Assembly (NCBI GenBank): GCA_018449715.1
Contig: JAAVVA010000001.1
Span: forward strand, 744,001 to 808,000
Direction of reading: 5' to 3'
Length of the DNA: 64,000 nucleotides
Origin: Acidobacteriaceae bacterium dw_441
GTDB lineage: Bacteria; Acidobacteriota; Terriglobia; Terriglobales; Acidobacteriaceae
Both the position numbers and the translations under genes were made by a program. The first letter of the stretch is position 1; each line of letters begins with the position of its first letter. Below are positions 52,553 through 62,196 of the stretch, piece by piece. The notes below the pieces were generated by a model. The model saw only the letters and a list, made by a program, of their open reading frames with translations. It did no database searches and was not told where the DNA came from.

Positions 52553-55537
52553 ATGTCCCGCTCTCTCTTGTTGTGCATTCTTTTCTCACTCGCCTCTTGT
52601 ATCGAGGCCTTTGCACAGACCACGATTCATGTTCCCGAGGAGGCCGCTACTGTCCAGGCCGGTATAGATGTTGCGCACGACGGGGACACTGTTCTGGTCT
52701 CACCGGGGACTTATAACGAAAATGTGGACTTCAAGGGAAAGGCCATTACGGTGACCTCCGGCGCGTCAGGGACTGATGCGGCCACTGCCACAATTCTCAA
52801 TGGCGCCCAGGATGGTCCGGTGGTTATGTTTTCGACAAATGAGCCCTCGAGCTCTGTTTTGAACGGTTTTACCATCCAAGGGGGGCACGCGAGCAGCGCG
52901 TCCGGCAAGAACGGCGGCGGGATTTATATCAGTGGAGCATCACCGCTGATCACAAATAATATCGTGACATCCAACGCCGGTTGCGGTATTGCCGCTTTCG
53001 AAGGCTCTGCAACTATCATTCGTGGGAACATCATTCGCCAAAACAATGATGGGGCTATCTGTAACGGTCCTCAAGGCTCTCAGGGTACACCGGGTTCAGT
53101 AGGAGGAGGCATCTCCCTCATCCAGGCTGGAGATGCGGTCATCGATAGCAATCTGATTGAATCCAATGTCTGCAACCACAGCGCAACGGTTAATTGTGGG
53201 GCAACAGGGGTTGTCATCTTTCAGGGAGGAGCGATCACCGTCACGAATAACGTGATTCGGGACAATTATTCTGTTCAGGGGGGTGGTTTTACAGCCGTTT
53301 TGACCGGCCAGCTCTCCCTCGTTCAGAACCTGATCTATAACAATAGCGGACCGCAGGGCTCATTCTTTGAACAGGTATCTATCTCTGGAACGGACGGATC
53401 TCCTCCTTATCCACCTTTGATCGAGACCAACAACACGATCTTCGGTGGAGGGGAAACTCTCATCCTCTATTTTGATCCCTCTTCGAAAATTGAGAACAAC
53501 ATCTTCCTAAACAACACCCATCTCGTGGTCCCTCCCGAAGGCTCTTCTGGACTTTCCTGTGGCGATCCCGAGGCCATCCATTCGGGGATTCAGATCAACA
53601 ACAACGACATCTACAATCCGCTCACTTCTATTTCTGGGCAGTGTCCTCTTGGCGCGAACAATCAGGCCGTCGATCCTCAGTTCGTAAATTCAACTTCTGA
53701 CGACTTTCACCTTCAAGCGACTTCTCCCATGCTGTCTGCTGGTGACATCAATGCGCCTATGATTCCGAACGCAGATCTTGACAAAAAAGCTCGTACGGTG
53801 TGCGGCAGCATAGATATGGGTGCCTATGAGAAGCGACCTCATCCCCCTGTTGCGCTTACCAGTTCCGCTAATCCTACGGTGGGAACAGCACCCATAACCT
53901 TCACGGCGCACCTGACTGGGAACTGCAACGTCCCAACCGGGACGATCGAATTTTTCGATGGAGCAACAGCAATCGGCACTGCAACGCTCAATAGCTCGGC
54001 TGTAGCGGCACTCACGACTTCTTCGCTGACAGTCGGACAGCACAATATCACAGCGCACTATCCTGGGGACTTCAACTTCGATGACAGTACCTCAGATATC
54101 CTGGTTCAGACAATCAATGGCGATCCCACTTCCACGTCGCTGAGCGTCTCACCCAACCCAGGAAACGCATTCTCTCCGATCACTCTTCAAAGTGTAGTGG
54201 GTTCCCAGTATGGAGTTCCAACGGGTTCTGTAACCTTTACGACAGCGGGAATCACACTTGCGACTGCGCCATTGGATGCCAGTGGGAGAGCAACAGCAAC
54301 AATCAACAACCTTGGTGCTGGCACTTACCCAATTGTCGCGACTTATAGCGCTAGTACACAATTTCAGGCAAGCAGCTCGCCTTCCGTTCGAGAGGTTGTT
54401 GTCTCATCGGACACCGCGACACTGCTCACAGCCACACCTAATCCGGCGGCAGTGAGTCAGAATGTGACATTCACGGTGAATGTTCGCTCGACGCATGGCG
54501 GGACCACCGCGCCGACTGGTACCGTTACGTTACTGGATGGTGCAACCGTACTTGGAACCCATGCACTCACGACCGGTTCAGCTGTGTTCAACATCTCGGC
54601 CCTGAGCTTTGGTTCGCACGTCATCACAGCGCAATATGCTGGGTCAGCTGACTTCAACCCCAGTAGTGCCTCACTCAATGAGGCCGTTACCTATGTCAGC
54701 ACCTCTCTTGCCCTAACGACCTCTCCCAATCCAGCCAACACCGGACAGACGGTAACACTGACCGCAAAGGCTACGTCAACCCTTGCTGGAGTCGTGCCCT
54801 TTGGCATCATTACCTTCCGAGATGGCACAACGGTCCTCGGAACTGAAGCCTTGAACGGCGAGGGAACAGCTGCCGTGACGATCAGCACCCTCTCGGTAGG
54901 CTCTCACTCCATTCAGGCCACTCTGGATCCCACCTCCACATTTGCAGGCAGCACCTCTCCTGTCGTCAACCAGGTCGTCCAGTCATACGATTTTGCCCTC
55001 GCAAGTTCTGTTAATTCTCTGTCGCTCCCTTCCGGAGATTGGTCAGTCCTGACGGTGACCGTGACGCCGATAGGAGGCTTCAAGGGGTCAGTTGCGTTAG
55101 GTTGCGATGAAGAGCCGGATCATACGCAATGCATATTTCGGGATGGGAACACAATCTCCCTCGCTAGCGGGCCAAAAACTGTAAGCCTTACTGTCAATAC
55201 AAGTGACGTGTATGGGTACGGAGATAGGGTTGGCCAATCAGCATCACCATCGCTAGGTGAACGGCCAAGCAGGCGGGTTCTCTCAACCCTGTTCCTACCG
55301 GTGCTTAGTTTCCTGGGATTATTCCGCCGTGATCCACTCAAGAGCGGAAGATTGCGCAAGATAGGACTCTTCATGTGCATGCTCGCGACAATGCTCACAA
55401 TCCAAGCATGCAGCGGAAAACTTCCCGGCGAAACCGTGCCGGGCACCTATAACCTACGCGTAACAGGAATGAGTACAGATGGAACTTCTCTCCAGCACTC
55501 CATTCCATTAAAACTCATCGTTGTTGCCAAAAAGTGA
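52553..55537 (+). CDS. Large secreted protein: right-handed beta-helix plus four Ig-like repeats
   Basis: About 994 residues (ATG 52553; TTG 52532 is also possible). Signal peptide MSRSLLLCILFSLASCIEAF then AQ. Residues ~30-400 form a parallel beta-helix (HVPEEAATVQAGIDVAHDGD, NGGGIYISGASPLITNNIVT, GGAITVTNNVIRDN), like pectin-lyase-fold and polymorphic outer-membrane proteins. Four ~95-residue bacterial Ig-like repeats follow (PTGTIEFFDGATAIGTATLN; PTGSVTFTTAGITLATAPLD; PTGTVTLLDGATVLGTHALT; and FGIITFRDGTTVLGTEALN). Near the end are a hydrophobic stretch and a Cys-containing segment IGLFMCMLATMLTIQACSG, then a final beta domain. Likely a surface adhesin or glycan binder; function inferred. 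Confidence 0.8.
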   Translation: MSRSLLLCILFSLASCIEAFAQTTIHVPEEAATVQAGIDVAHDGDTVLVSPGTYNENVDFKGKAITVTSGASGTDAATATILNGAQDGPVVMFSTNEPSSSVLNGFTIQGGHASSASGKNGGGIYISGASPLITNNIVTSNAGCGIAAFEGSATIIRGNIIRQNNDGAICNGPQGSQGTPGSVGGGISLIQAGDAVIDSNLIESNVCNHSATVNCGATGVVIFQGGAITVTNNVIRDNYSVQGGGFTAVLTGQLSLVQNLIYNNSGPQGSFFEQVSISGTDGSPPYPPLIETNNTIFGGGETLILYFDPSSKIENNIFLNNTHLVVPPEGSSGLSCGDPEAIHSGIQINNNDIYNPLTSISGQCPLGANNQAVDPQFVNSTSDDFHLQATSPMLSAGDINAPMIPNADLDKKARTVCGSIDMGAYEKRPHPPVALTSSANPTVGTAPITFTAHLTGNCNVPTGTIEFFDGATAIGTATLNSSAVAALTTSSLTVGQHNITAHYPGDFNFDDSTSDILVQTINGDPTSTSLSVSPNPGNAFSPITLQSVVGSQYGVPTGSVTFTTAGITLATAPLDASGRATATINNLGAGTYPIVATYSASTQFQASSSPSVREVVVSSDTATLLTATPNPAAVSQNVTFTVNVRSTHGGTTAPTGTVTLLDGATVLGTHALTTGSAVFNISALSFGSHVITAQYAGSADFNPSSASLNEAVTYVSTSLALTTSPNPANTGQTVTLTAKATSTLAGVVPFGIITFRDGTTVLGTEALNGEGTAAVTISTLSVGSHSIQATLDPTSTFAGSTSPVVNQVVQSYDFALASSVNSLSLPSGDWSVLTVTVTPIGGFKGSVALGCDEEPDHTQCIFRDGNTISLASGPKTVSLTVNTSDVYGYGDRVGQSASPSLGERPSRRVLSTLFLPVLSFLGLFRRDPLKSGRLRKIGLFMCMLATMLTIQACSGKLPGETVPGTYNLRVTGMSTDGTSLQHSIPLKLIVVAKK

Positions 55538-56841
55538 CGATCGGATGGCCAATGAGACTATCCCATGTTTTATTTGCGCTTTGGCTCATGTCTTATAGGG
55601 CTCTATCGCAATCCTCAGGTGGAGTCGATTTATCGAAAGAGATGCCTGGAATCCTGTACGGCATCGTCTCGAATGATTCTGGTGTAGCAGTAGGAGAACG
55701 GATCGCTGCTTTCTATATAGGCACTGATCATGGGCGACAAGTCGCGATTCGTGCATGTGCATCTGTCACGGATTCTGAAGGCGGCTATCGCTGCGACGGT
55801 CTGTCTCCAGGCGATTATCTAGTGCTCGCAATGGATCCTTTTCAGAGAGGATCGCAACGCAGTAGCCGTCAGGGCGCGTTCTCGTTTTATGGCAATACTG
55901 GCGACGTCAATAAAGCTATGTTAATCCACTTGCGTCCTCGCGATTATCAAGCAGCCAACTTTTCACTCTCTTTCTTAAATAGCGGATATTCCGTACGGGG
56001 AGAAATCTCAATGAAGACAGCCAAGGCTGGGATCACTCTGTACGCAGTTTCAGACTCTGGCCTGGAATGTCCGTTGCCAATACAAACAATTGGGAACGAA
56101 GGCACTTTTTCGTTTGTGGACTTGCCATCAGGAAAGTACCGGGTTGAGGCTAGCTGGAATGAAGGGATGAACCAGATCACTGCTGCTAAGGAATTCGAAA
56201 TCGCCGACCATGACATCTCTGGAATTTCACTCGATCCCGTCAGCACAATCCAAATACGACTCTCACTTGAAAACTCCAACCCATGGGGGAAAACGCCGTT
56301 AGGAGATTCAATTCCTTCAGATGTTGTCCTCGAGGAAATTAATACGGGTGCAACCATTCCGGCAACGCCGGATAAAACAAAGATCGGCGATTTCATTTTT
56401 CCCAAAGTTAAGCCGGGGACCTATTGGTTATCGATGGATACACCCTCAACCGGATGCATTGATTCGATCTCTTTAGGAGGCCGCGAGGTATCGAACCCTC
56501 TTCCGCTTAATGGTGATGTCAAACAGCTTACAATGGACGGATCCATAGATTCGGTCTGCGGATCGGTGCGCGGAGTGTTATCACCCGCAATGAAGTCCGA
56601 GATTGTTCTCACAACAGACAAATTTGCTGCTCTCCGAACAGCAGCATCTGATCAGAATGGTAACTTTACGATTCGAGGTCTGCCCCGGGGGGAGTACCGC
56701 GTTTATTCATGGCCTTCGTTGAAAAACATCCCTTTTCGAAATAGGTCGTACTTGCGTAGTCTGCAAGACCACAGTACTTCCGTCAGCGTGTCTGGAGGAG
56801 AGTCAACGACCCAAGTCGAAGTACTGCAGATGGATTTCTGA
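55534..56841 (+). CDS. Exported protein with repeated carboxypeptidase-regulatory-like domains
   Basis: 435 residues from GTG 55534, overlapping the upstream stop by four bases (GTGA), so it is translationally coupled to the beta-helix/Ig gene. Signal sequence MRLSHVLFALWLMSYRALSQ. At least three transthyretin-like folds can be seen from their SGKYRVEASW, KPGTYWLSMDTP and LPRGEYRVYSW turns. Such domains are found as stand-alone exported proteins and in TonB receptors of this lineage. Partner role with the preceding protein is inferred. Confidence 0.75.
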   Translation: MTIGWPMRLSHVLFALWLMSYRALSQSSGGVDLSKEMPGILYGIVSNDSGVAVGERIAAFYIGTDHGRQVAIRACASVTDSEGGYRCDGLSPGDYLVLAMDPFQRGSQRSSRQGAFSFYGNTGDVNKAMLIHLRPRDYQAANFSLSFLNSGYSVRGEISMKTAKAGITLYAVSDSGLECPLPIQTIGNEGTFSFVDLPSGKYRVEASWNEGMNQITAAKEFEIADHDISGISLDPVSTIQIRLSLENSNPWGKTPLGDSIPSDVVLEEINTGATIPATPDKTKIGDFIFPKVKPGTYWLSMDTPSTGCIDSISLGGREVSNPLPLNGDVKQLTMDGSIDSVCGSVRGVLSPAMKSEIVLTTDKFAALRTAASDQNGNFTIRGLPRGEYRVYSWPSLKNIPFRNRSYLRSLQDHSTSVSVSGGESTTQVEVLQMDF

Positions 56842-56935
56842 TCCGATCTGGAGAGCAACAGATGATTGTAGGAGAACAACCCCCAACAGGAATGTACTTC
56901 AGGTTCTAGCAGAAACAAATCTGGAAAGATCCCAC

Positions 56936-57268
56936 TTATCGGGGGCTTTTTCTGTTTGCGGTGCCTTCTCGGTTAGGTTTTCTCTTCGGTGGGAGGATGT
57001 CTTGCAGATAGTAACCTTTTGACCCAAACCCAATACCCTTACGACGCTTAATGTGTCCGATCAACTCATCTACATTCACATCAAACGTGTTTGCCACCCG
57101 CAACAGCGTTTCAAGAGACATCTTCTTTCCTGATTCGATGTTCTGCCAATGGGAGAGATAATACCCGAATTCTCGTACCATCTTCATCTGCGTCCATCCT
57201 CGTTCCAGTCGAAGCTCTTTTATGCGAGCCGCGAGGGCGGATATGAACTCATCGTTGTCATAATACAT
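56936..57268 (-). CDS. XRE family helix-turn-helix regulator
   Basis: 110 residues: FISALAARIKELRLERGWTQ, MKMVREFGYYLSHWQNIESG, KKMSLETLLRVANTFDVNVD, ELIGH, then a basic tail. Standard XRE/Cro DNA-binding domain. It is convergent with the exported protein and likely acts on genes of the accessory region; no target identified. Confidence 0.8.
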   Translation of the reverse strand: MYYDNDEFISALAARIKELRLERGWTQMKMVREFGYYLSHWQNIESGKKMSLETLLRVANTFDVNVDELIGHIKRRKGIGFGSKGYYLQDILPPKRKPNREGTANRKSPR

Positions 57269-58020
57269 TCGTTCGTTTCTTATTCTCGTTCATGTGAATT
57301 TAACTCCTGGGAAGGTGATACTGACTTGTACAACACAAACACACTCTCTCTTCGGTAAAACACCTTCGAGGTTGGCCAGCAACCCGAAGGGTGGAAATAC
57401 CGCCGTATAAAGCTCAGCTTAGAGGGTGAATTTCATCGTAGAGTCACAGAATCGTCGTTGTCCAGAACTTCTTCGATTCTTGGGTTTGACGTAAATCACT
57501 GAAAACTATCTAACTGCTGAGCAGTAGAAGTTTAGAGGAGGTATTCAAAAAGTAACCTATTCTCCGATATCCATTCCCCAACCTGAGTCTGGACATCGCG
57601 CTCAACAACCTCGAGAGATAGTAATGGGGAGCAGATGGATCGGGGTCAGGAGTTGGAGAAACTCGTTGAGCTGAACCTCAAATTCCCCGAAGAAGCAGTC
57701 TCCCGCATGAACGCCTCAACAGATGCGGGGAGGCTTTCAGCCGTTCGAGCAGGCGCGCATGGGTTATAAGCAGCCCGTGGGTTTGTCTTGCCTATGCGGG
57801 CAATTGCAGAGCTTGCTTCCGTCAGACAGAACTCGACTGATGTTCAGACGAGAATCATATAGAGTTCGGTCATCGTTGAAACGATCTCGAACACCATCTG
57901 AGTTTGTCGGACGTTTATCCGAAGTGTGTTCGATAGCATCCTTTGCTATGGCTCTTCCTAAGCCATGAGGCTTAGGGATGGTGTCTTAATCCAACACAAT
58001 CGCTTGGCAAGAGCGAAAAC
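57269..58020. other. 752-bp stretch with no confident gene
   Basis: Holds a possible 44-codon frame at 57635-57769 (MDRGQELEKLVELNLKFPEE onward, helical, no motif) and an 8-bp hairpin CCTAAGCC/GGCTTAGG at 57957-57976 just before the end of the DUF3368 gene, a possible terminator. No repeats that look like attachment sites were found. The region looks like degraded accessory sequence. Confidence 0.4.
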
Positions 58021-58494
58021 TTAAGACAGGTCATTGAGCAGGCTTGCAAAAATTGCCGGAGATACATGAAAGCTGGTTTGCTGCAAGCGTTCAAATGCAC
58101 TTCGCAGGTGTAGTAAACCCATTTCGGCGGCCTCTCGAAGTACGCCGATAGTACCAATGACAGGCAAACTACGGCGTTCAGCTTCCCGCCTCCCTAACAA
58201 CTCATCGACAATGAGCTGGTCTGCGGACAGTTCCTCCGCCAGTGCTATTGCGTCACGCTCTCCTGCATCGAGCTTCGCTAGTTTGGCATCGACGACAACA
58301 GTGGGGGAAAGAACTTCCAACCAGTCGGGCGGCTGTTTCATCCACTCCTGCACCTTCACTGGCGCGCGCGACCGCATCAATTCTTCGCTTACCGCGCGGG
58401 GGATAATAACGCGGCCATACAGCTTTGGCAGCACATCGATCTCTTCAATGAGAATCAGGTAATTTATAGGCGTGGTGTCGGCAACAACGATCAT
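58021..58494 (-). CDS. DUF3368 family protein (PIN-like toxin)
   Basis: 157 residues: MIVVADTTPINYLILIEEID with the first acidic motif, VIIPRAVSEELM, then LDAGERDAIALAEELSADQL, IVDE, and TIGVLREAAEMGLLHL. This is the layout of DUF3368 proteins, which are PIN-fold and usually paired with UPF0175 proteins. Its ATG overlaps the stop of the upstream UPF0175 gene by four bases. Likely the toxin of a toxin-antitoxin pair. Confidence 0.82.
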   Translation of the reverse strand: MIVVADTTPINYLILIEEIDVLPKLYGRVIIPRAVSEELMRSRAPVKVQEWMKQPPDWLEVLSPTVVVDAKLAKLDAGERDAIALAEELSADQLIVDELLGRREAERRSLPVIGTIGVLREAAEMGLLHLRSAFERLQQTSFHVSPAIFASLLNDLS

Positions 58495-58796
58495 CCTGCT
58501 CGACGTTCACCGGAAGCTGGAAGCTGTTGCCGCTTGGCGCGTGCTCGAAGTGCTGTTTCGTGATCCTTGGCAGCATCCGCAAGCGAGTAGTGCAGAAATG
58601 CGCCATGCTCCTTCAGAAACTCGTGAACTTCCATCCGGGTCTCGAAACCCAGGAGTTGCCTGATTTCGGCTTCGGACATCTGTTCTGTGCGGTAGCCTTC
58701 CAGCGCAAGTGCTTCCAGCGCCGCACGCGACGGCTCCTTACCCTCAGAGATGATCTGGGCGGCGAGTTCGTCCGGGATGTTGAGGGTAACTTCCAT
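58491..58796 (-). CDS. UPF0175 family protein (antitoxin)
   Basis: 101 residues from ATG 58796: MEVTLNIPDELAAQIISEGK, PSRAALEALALEGYRTEQMS, EAEIRQLLGFETRMEVHEFL, then KEHGAFLHYS and a basic end. UPF0175 proteins accompany DUF3368 or PIN toxins. A longer open frame continues upstream to 59231 but runs antisense to the relaxase, so the internal start is chosen. It is divergent from the relaxase fragment. Confidence 0.82.
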   Translation of the reverse strand: MEVTLNIPDELAAQIISEGKEPSRAALEALALEGYRTEQMSEAEIRQLLGFETRMEVHEFLKEHGAFLHYSLADAAKDHETALRARAKRQQLPASGERRAG

Positions 58797-58880
58797 GCCT
58801 TTAAGAATACCACCGGCCTGAAAACACTGAAATCCTCCGTATGCTTGCAATGGAATTTCGAACAGCGTTAGGGTCAGCTC

Positions 58881-59297
58881 ATGCTGACGATAAGAGCGAT
58901 GTCGGGCGGCGCAGGATATGCGCAACGGCATCTCGAACACAGCGATTATTATGACGAGCAGCGCCGTATTCAGGACGAGTGGCATGGTCGCGGAGCCGAA
59001 CTGCTTGGGTTGCGCGGAGAGGTGACGCGGGAACAATTTGAGGCGATCCGTGAAGGCTTGCATCCTGAAACGGGAGAATTCCTCCGCCCTCGGCACAGCG
59101 CCGACAGGGCAACCAATGATGGGAACGAACAGAGCAAAGCACGCTCCCTTTATGATCTGACATTCTCCGCTCCAAAGTCTGTTTCCATTCAGGCCACCGT
59201 GGGTGGAGATGAGCGCCTGATAGAGGCGCATGACAAGGCTGTGCGCGAAGCTCTGGCGGAGTCAGAGAAGTATGCCGCTAGACCCAGCGCCGCTTAG
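58881..59297 (+). pseudogene. MobF relaxase (TrwC/TraI-like), N-terminal fragment
   Basis: 138 residues: MLTIRAMSGGAGYAQRHLEH and SDYYDEQ (the catalytic Tyr pair), then HGRGAELLGLRG, GLHPETGEFLR and LYDLTFSAPKSVSIQATVGG. This is the start of a conjugative relaxase that nicks DNA at oriT. Homology ends about 59285, where the sequence turns into the reverse complement of a phage terminase gene. The metal-binding His triad and the helicase domain are missing. It marks a former mobilisable or conjugative element. Confidence 0.85.
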
Positions 59298-59856
59298 AAC
59301 GTGGTTCGTAGAACATCTCCCACGGGTTTGAGCCTGTGAAGACGTAGCGCTTCGCAATCCAGTGATGCCCAACGCCACCGGGGTTCGCTGCAATGACCAT
59401 GCGCACGGGAATACTCTTCGATCCACGAAGATTCGAACGCATCATGTCGAGCAAATCGGGTTCCGCGTACTGTCCGGCTTCATCGACGATCAATAAGGTA
59501 AAGCTGCGTCCCTGATATTTCGTATAGTCCGCGTGACTTTCCAACTGTCCGAGTTCGATGTATGCACCGTTCGGCATACGCCAAACATGCTCGGCGGCGT
59601 TGTAACGTGCTGCTGTGCCGTAGATGTTACCGAAGATTTCGCGCGTAACAAGTTCGAAGTCTGCAAGACCTTTGTATGTCTTTCGCAGATAGAGCACGCG
59701 CGCTTTTTCGCCGTACTGTTCGACGTGGCGCAATATTAGATACGCAAGCCCGTAGCTCTTACCGCCGCCGCGACCGCCACCGCAGAAGATGTCAAACTCT
59801 TCCGGTATCGATAGAAGACGTTGCTGGAAGTCGTTCAGTTCGATGGTTTGCATCAA
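59278..59856 (-). pseudogene. Phage terminase large subunit, ATPase part only
   Basis: 192 residues starting MMQTIELNDFQQRLLSIPEE. Walker A is FCGGGRGGGKSYG (about residues 24-36), Walker B LLIVDEAGQ (about 122-130), followed by MVIAANPGGVGHHW. This is the DNA-packaging motor domain. The frame ends at TAG 59278 just after FYEPRSKRRWV. A complete protein would go on for about 250 residues with the nuclease domain. It is truncated at the junction with the relaxase. Confidence 0.85.
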
Positions 59857-60271
59857 TCACCTTGTATTCATCCATCTTCATCGCGCCGGGAAGCTGGAAC
59901 GTAATGGAAACCTTGTTTGCTTGGTCGGCTTGATCGCCTTCGCGGTAACCGTGGCGGGCTTTGAGCAGGAACATTGCAGCGACCGAATCGCCGTTCATCG
60001 CTTTGCGATAGAGTGCATTGTGCAGCGAGTAGCGTTCTTGATCGCGCCCCACGTTGAACGCTTCCTGCAATGTGTCGTCTTCGTCTATCCAACGCTGAAG
60101 CACTGCGAGGCCTACACCAAAATGGGAAGCGATGCCACGCTTAGAGAAGCCCGTCGCGGCCAGCTTACCAATCTCTTCGGCGGCGTTCTCGGGTGCATCC
60201 TTGCGAAGAGGATGGGAAGGGATCGGCGTCTCATCCGGAGCCTTCCAGCCTGTCTTGACCATTTTTATCAT
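59792..60271 (-). CDS. Phage terminase small subunit-like protein
   Basis: 159 residues, upstream of and overlapping the large subunit by 65 bases. A helix-turn-helix (KLAATGFSKRGIASHFGVGL, AVLQRWIDEDDTLQEAFNVG) followed by YSLHNALYRKAMNGDSVAAM and FLLKARHGYREGDQ is the pattern of small terminase or terminase-associated proteins that recognise phage DNA for packaging. The gene looks complete. Confidence 0.7.
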   Translation of the reverse strand: MIKMVKTGWKAPDETPIPSHPLRKDAPENAAEEIGKLAATGFSKRGIASHFGVGLAVLQRWIDEDDTLQEAFNVGRDQERYSLHNALYRKAMNGDSVAAMFLLKARHGYREGDQADQANKVSITFQLPGAMKMDEYKVIDANHRTERLPATSSIDTGRV

Positions 60272-60358
60272 CGTTAAATCCTGAAAAAGAAAAAGAGGAA
60301 GGGCAGCCCCTCAACTAAAACTGCCCTTCCCACTCAGCCGGGACGCATCGGCTGAAAC

Positions 60359-60650
60359 TTAGCCAACCTTTGAAACGAGAAAAGCCAGAGGAATACTCTT
60401 GCGGCTGGTGGCAACGCGTGACCAGTTCGCAGCGAGGACAAGCTCGGCGGTGGTCGGCGAGGGGTCTGCAACGCTCGTTCCCGAAAATCCAAAGCCAAGT
60501 GGATGCAGCGCCGTGTTGATGCGGCTGTGGAGCGTAGTTACGCCGCCACCGTTGCCCTGTGCTGCATCTCGCGCAATCTCTGTGCCGGGCGCAACGCGTG
60601 GTTCGGAAACAGCGAACCCGAACGCGTCCCGGAGTCTGTAGCTAATACGA
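60359..60650 (-). pseudogene. Phage coat protein, C-terminal fragment
   Basis: About 95 codons ending at 60359: GVTTLHSRINTALHPLGFGF, then TTAELVLAANWSRVATSRKS and IPLAFLVSK. The NTALHPLGF and PTxAELxxAANW-xRV-xRKxIPL patterns resemble the C-terminus of major coat proteins of some tailed phages; the match is by eye and moderate. Upstream of about 60650 the sequence becomes antisense to a helicase gene, so the N-terminal two thirds are missing. Confidence 0.45.
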
Positions 60651-62086
60651 CAGTCCAAGTCACAGAACGCGAACGTGCTTATGCTGAACATGCGCTTGCT
60701 GATGAAATAGCTAAACTCGCCGCAATGGGCGAAGGTTCAGGCAGAAACGACGCGCTGAACATAGCCGCGCATTCACTTGGAACGGTGATCGGAGCAGGCT
60801 GGATCGACGGGACAGAAGTAGCCTATGCGCTGCTGGATGTAGCGCATCGTAACGGCTATGTCGCGAAGCGCGGCGAGAAGGTGGCCAGAGCTACTATCGA
60901 GTCGGGCCTTGCCGCAGGCGTAGCCAAGCCACGCTCCCCATTGACCGATGTTGATCCCGCGATGGCCTTCGATGCCACGCGCTTGACGGTCAAGGGGCAA
61001 TCTGTAGACGGCCACAGTGACCTCAAGCCAGTCAGGAAGACAGTTAGGCTCCTGCGTGGCGATGACATCGTAGAAGAGGCGCTTACGTGGCTCTGGGAAG
61101 GGTATCTGCCCGCTGGGAAGCTCGTCTTGCTCGCAGGAGAGGGCGGGAGCGGCAAATCAACCGTGGCGTTCGGGCTCGCGGCTACAGTGACGACAGGCGG
61201 CGTCTGGCCGGATGGAACAAGGTGCATGACGCCCGGCAATGTTCTTATCTGGTCAGGCGAAGACAATCCAGCAGATACGATCAAGCCCCGTATGATGGCA
61301 GCGAATGCGGATGGAAAACGCTATGCGATGATCGACGGAACAATCGATGAAAGCGGCCAGAACAGAAGTTTCGATCCATCACGCGATATTGAAGACCTTC
61401 GTAGAGCGGTCGAAGAATTCGGTGGCGTGTCGCTTCTAGTCATTGATCCAATTGTTAGCGCGGTCAGTGGAGACATGCACCGTGCCAACGATGTCAGAAG
61501 ATCATTACAGCCGATTGTTGACTTCGCGGAAGAGATGAACTGCGCCGTACTTGGTATAACTCACTTTCCGAAGGGAACAGCAGGGAGCAAAGCCGCTGAA
61601 CGCGTCATCGGTTCGCAGGCATTTACAGCGCTCGCTCGCATGGTCCTCGTTGCGCAGAAAGATGAGAATTCAGACCGTAGAGTTATCGCACGTGCGAAGT
61701 CGAATACGTCGATTGATACAGGCGGTTTTGCGTACGAAATCGAACAGGTAGCCCTCCATAGAGGGATCACAACAGTTCGCGTCGTATGGCGGCAGGTATT
61801 GCACGGAAACGCCCGAGATATTCTCGCTTCTGTTGAAGCTGAGGGAGTATCGGAGGACGGAACAAAGATTAGCGCCGCGAAGAGTTTTCTCGTTTCAGCT
61901 TTGGCGAATGGTCCGGTCGAATCAAAGGAGTTGATCGAGACTGCGAGAGAGGCGCACGATATATCAAAGGATACGCTGAAGCGAGCTAAGACGGATTTGA
62001 ATATCGTATCTCGTAAAAGCGGTATGAATGGAGCATGGGTGTGGTCATTTCCGTTCAATACGAGCGGTTTCGGAAAGACCCAATAG
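60650..62086 (+). pseudogene. RepA-like AAA helicase / primase-helicase, 5' end missing
   Basis: About 478 codons. Helicase-like sequence begins at VTERERAYAEHALADEIAKL (about 60659); the open frame before it is antisense to the coat fragment. The helical primase-C-terminal-like part (IAAHSLGTVIGAGWIDGTEV) is followed by Walker A GEGGSGKST, SGEDNPADTIKPRM, Walker B LLVIDPIVS, and HFPKGTAGSKAAERVIGSQA, a RepA/AAA_25 pattern. A winged-helix-like C-terminus closes it. Such proteins unwind plasmid or element DNA at replication start. No start codon with a ribosome binding site is found after the junction; ATG 60724 is possible. Confidence 0.75.
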
Positions 62087-62094
62087 CCCCTCAT

Positions 62095-62168
62095 CTTCGA
62101 AGGGATGCAACGAAGGAGTGCAAACTCTATTTCTTGCATCCCTTCGGCGTTCTTGCATCCCTTCGAAG
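62095..62168. repeat. Cluster of direct and inverted TTGCATCCCTTCG repeats
   Basis: CTTCGAAGGGATGCAA (62095-62110) is the exact reverse complement of 62153-62168, and a further direct copy TTGCATCCCTTCG sits at 62134-62146. Degenerate copies (GTGCAA, AGATGCAAG) continue to about 62196. Immediately downstream of the helicase stop. It may be an iteron-like binding region, a complex terminator or small-RNA structures. Confidence 0.6.
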
Positions 62169-62196
62169 AGGTGCAACTCTCCAAAGAGATGCAAGC

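Noticed and set aside
58797..59231. Upstream extension of the UPF0175 frame to 59231
   Set aside because: The extra 145 codons are antisense to the recognisable relaxase N-terminus; the family start at 58796 fits UPF0175 length.
60503..60649. First 49 codons of the helicase open frame as genuine N-terminus
   Set aside because: This part is the exact reverse complement of the coat protein fragment and unlike helicase sequence; homology starts only at VTERERAY.
62095..62196. CRISPR-like repeats
   Set aside because: Repeats are short, in both orientations and unevenly spaced, with no spacers of uniform length and no cas genes in the window.
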